Source: UBA12026 sp035291405 (lineage in GTDB: Bacteria > Patescibacteriota > Microgenomatia > UBA8517). Taken from it: a stretch of 6,351 bases of DNA. Positions 5,245 to 6,351 of this stretch are shown here, piece after piece. Positions within the stretch are counted from its first letter, which is position 1; each line of letters opens with the position of its first letter. Made by a program: the position numbers and the translations under genes. The stretch covers positions 1-6,351 of the forward strand of contig DATDSD010000050.1 in the NCBI GenBank assembly GCA_035291405.1, written 5' to 3'. The notes under the pieces are model-generated. The model was given only the letters and a program-made list of their open reading frames with translations, made no database searches and had not been told where the DNA came from.

Positions 5245-5475
5245 TTAAGAAATTTTGGAAAGCTGAGATTTGATATTTCCAGCCTTGTTTGCGTGAATTA
5301 CTTTTTTCTTAGCAGCCTTATCTGTTAAGGATACTGCACTTTCAATATTTTTCTTAGACTTTGTTTTTTTTGCCAATTTAATAGCAATTTCAAGCTTAGA
5401 AAGAATTGTTTTGTTGATAGATTCTTTCTTCTTCGAACTTCGCAGTGCTCTTTTGGCTGTTTTTGTTACCGGCAT
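5245..5475 (-). CDS. rpsT: 30S ribosomal protein bS20
   Basis: This 76-residue, very basic protein binds 16S rRNA in the body of the small subunit. It begins MPVTKTAKRALRSSKKK, matching the bS20 N-terminus, and has the conserved KKKVIHANKAGNIKSQLSK segment (57-75) corresponding to the usual K-G-x-I-H-x-N-x-A-x-x-x-K-S-x-L. It is about ten residues shorter than the Escherichia coli protein, which is typical of compact genomes. It diverges from murJ across 22 bp. There is no Shine-Dalgarno sequence; a promoter with its -10 six bases before the ATG predicts a leaderless mRNA. It may or may not be cotranscribed with the pilus cluster, since the terminator between them is weak. Confidence 0.95.
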   Translation of the reverse strand: MPVTKTAKRALRSSKKKESINKTILSKLEIAIKLAKKTKSKKNIESAVSLTDKAAKKKVIHANKAGNIKSQLSKIS

Positions 5476-5489
5476 GCGAGTAGTATAAT
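5463..5489 (+). promoter_or_regulatory. murJ promoter overlapping the rpsT -10
   Basis: A perfect TATAAT (5484-5489) is preceded by TTGTTA (5463-5468) with a short 15-bp spacer. The expected start is near 5496 in an A-run, so the leader would be 0-2 nt before the ATG at 5498. The hexamer shares TATA (5484-5487) with the opposing rpsT -10. Confidence 0.6.
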
Positions 5490-5510
5490 CAAAAAAAATG
5501 AAATTAACAA
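5482..5510 (-). promoter_or_regulatory. rpsT promoter, leaderless geometry
   Basis: TTGTTA (5505-5510; 4 of 6), a 17-bp spacer and TATACT (5482-5487; 5 of 6) lie upstream of rpsT. Exactly six bases separate the -10 from the ATG at 5475, so the expected start nucleotide is the A of the ATG. The -35 lies inside the first codons of murJ. Confidence 0.6.
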
Positions 5511-6351
5511 TCCTTGCTAAGTCAAAGTCTTTTTTTAGAAAAATCAGATCATTATTTTTAGGTCAGCAACATTCTGTCCTATCGGCAGCTACCCTTATCA
5601 TGATTATGATTGTCTTTTCAAGACTTCTGGGTTTGATCCGTCAAAGAGTATTGGCCCATTATTTTGCTCCTGACGATTTAAGTCTTTTCTTTGCTGCATT
5701 CAGACTGCCTGATACTGTATTTGAAGTTTTAGTCTTTGGAACATTTGCTTCAGCCTTCATTCCAATTTTTACAAAAACACTTAAAGAATCAAAGAAGCAA
5801 GCTTGGCAAGTTGCAGGAATAGTTGCTAACTGGGGTGGAATATTTTTCTTGGTTTTGGCAACAATTGTAATCATTTTTGCCCATCCACTTTATAGATTTA
5901 TTACCCCTGGTTTTGACCTTTCTGATCAAATAAAGATTGCAGATCTTGCGAGAATATTATTTGTAGCTCAAGGATTTTTTGTAATTTCCTACGTTTTAAC
6001 GGCTGTTTTGGAGTCATCCAAAAGGTTTTTTGTTCCAGCACTCGCTCCTCTTTTTTATAATTTAGGAATTATTATTGCAACTATTGCTTTTTCAAAACAG
6101 TTCCAATTATATGCTCCTGTAATTGGGGTAGTAGTAGGTTCTGCCTCTCATTTTCTTATTCAATTACCATTAGCTTTCAAATTAGGTTTCAGGTTTAATA
6201 AAAGTTTAAAAATAACACCAGAGGTTAGAAAAATTGCCAAGCTTTCAATTCCTAGAATAATTGAAGTTTCATTTCTGCAGGTTGCCAAATTTGTGGAATT
6301 AACACTAGCCTCACTTATCTCAGCACCAGCTTATACGTATTTTACTTTTGG
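5498..6351 (+). CDS. murJ: Lipid II flippase MurJ, N-terminal 284 residues (cut by window edge)
   Basis: MurJ (MviN) is a MOP-superfamily transporter that flips the peptidoglycan precursor lipid II across the membrane. I translated 284 codons with no stop before the window ends. Family marks are SRLLGLIRQRVLAHYF (41-56), FFAAFRLPD (64-72), GTFASAFIPIF (81-91), a TPGF (136-139) and repeated membrane helices. The basic 20-residue N-terminal tail before the first helix is longer than in Escherichia coli. Compared by eye with E. coli MurJ, R18 and R24 are kept (R42, R48), but D25 is Q49, D39 is S62, R52 is F75 and E57 is F80. The start is chosen because it is the first ATG, sits just after TATAAT, and has no competitor with a Shine-Dalgarno sequence. 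The gene is divergent from rpsT and unrelated in function to the pilus cluster. Remaining helices lie beyond the window. Confidence 0.93.
   Translation, partial: MKLTILAKSKSFFRKIRSLFLGQQHSVLSAATLIMIMIVFSRLLGLIRQRVLAHYFAPDDLSLFFAAFRLPDTVFEVLVFGTFASAFIPIFTKTLKESKKQAWQVAGIVANWGGIFFLVLATIVIIFAHPLYRFITPGFDLSDQIKIADLARILFVAQGFFVISYVLTAVLESSKRFFVPALAPLFYNLGIIIATIAFSKQFQLYAPVIGVVVGSASHFLIQLPLAFKLGFRFNKSLKITPEVRKIAKLSIPRIIEVSFLQVAKFVELTLASLISAPAYTYFTF

Noticed and set aside
5659..5874. Minus-strand ORF of 71 codons inside murJ
   Set aside because: The plus-strand frame is an unmistakable MurJ; the minus ORF is an open shadow in an AT-rich membrane-protein gene.

Overview
This AT-rich window reads as a piece of a Patescibacteria (CPR) genome, most likely from the Microgenomates side. 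That is inferred from the protein style, not from a marker-gene tree. Evidence includes very tight gene packing, a small bS20, and a minimal type IV pilus inner-membrane pair (PilN/PilO) next to single-pass surface proteins. Those surface proteins carry Cys-rich, Ser/Thr/Pro-rich and FN3-like modules, and three of them share a signal-anchor motif that I remember as typical of this group. UGA acts as a normal stop (end of the 67-residue gene), so this is not a UGA-glycine lineage.

Layout: eight genes lie on the minus strand and one partial gene on the plus strand. From the right: murJ (plus strand, from 5498, cut by the window edge) diverges from rpsT (5245-5475) across only 22 bp. After a 67-bp gap with weak hairpins comes a minus-strand cluster: pilN (4626-5177), pilO (3974-4639), a 67-residue membrane protein (3769-3972), and a 430-residue FN3/CarboxypepD-like/Ig-like surface protein (2480-3772). 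It continues with a 197-residue Cys-rich membrane-anchored protein (1915-2508), a 308-residue anchored protein with a C-terminal beta-rich domain (912-1838), and a 300-residue protein with three eight-cysteine repeats on Thr-Ala stalks (3-905). Genes from pilN to the 197-residue protein overlap or abut; a promoter-bearing 74-bp gap precedes the 308-residue gene. No stretch over 300 bp lacks a gene, and no tRNA, rRNA, CRISPR or insertion sequence was seen.

Reading of the system: PilN and PilO would form the inner-membrane alignment platform of a type IV pilus-like machine. The genes after them encode cell-surface proteins with extracellular adhesive-type modules, long Thr/Ser stalks and, in two cases, LPxTG-like C-termini. 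The most attractive hypothesis is a pilus-linked or surface-display adhesion cassette. The link is from gene order only. PilM, the cytoplasmic partner expected from PilN's INLLP motif, is not in the window.

Three starts (pilN, rpsT, murJ) have no Shine-Dalgarno sequence and a -10-like hexamer 6 to 8 nt before the ATG, which predicts leaderless mRNAs. Some internal cistrons instead have Shine-Dalgarno-like sequences. rpsT and murJ appear to share one overlapping divergent -10 element.
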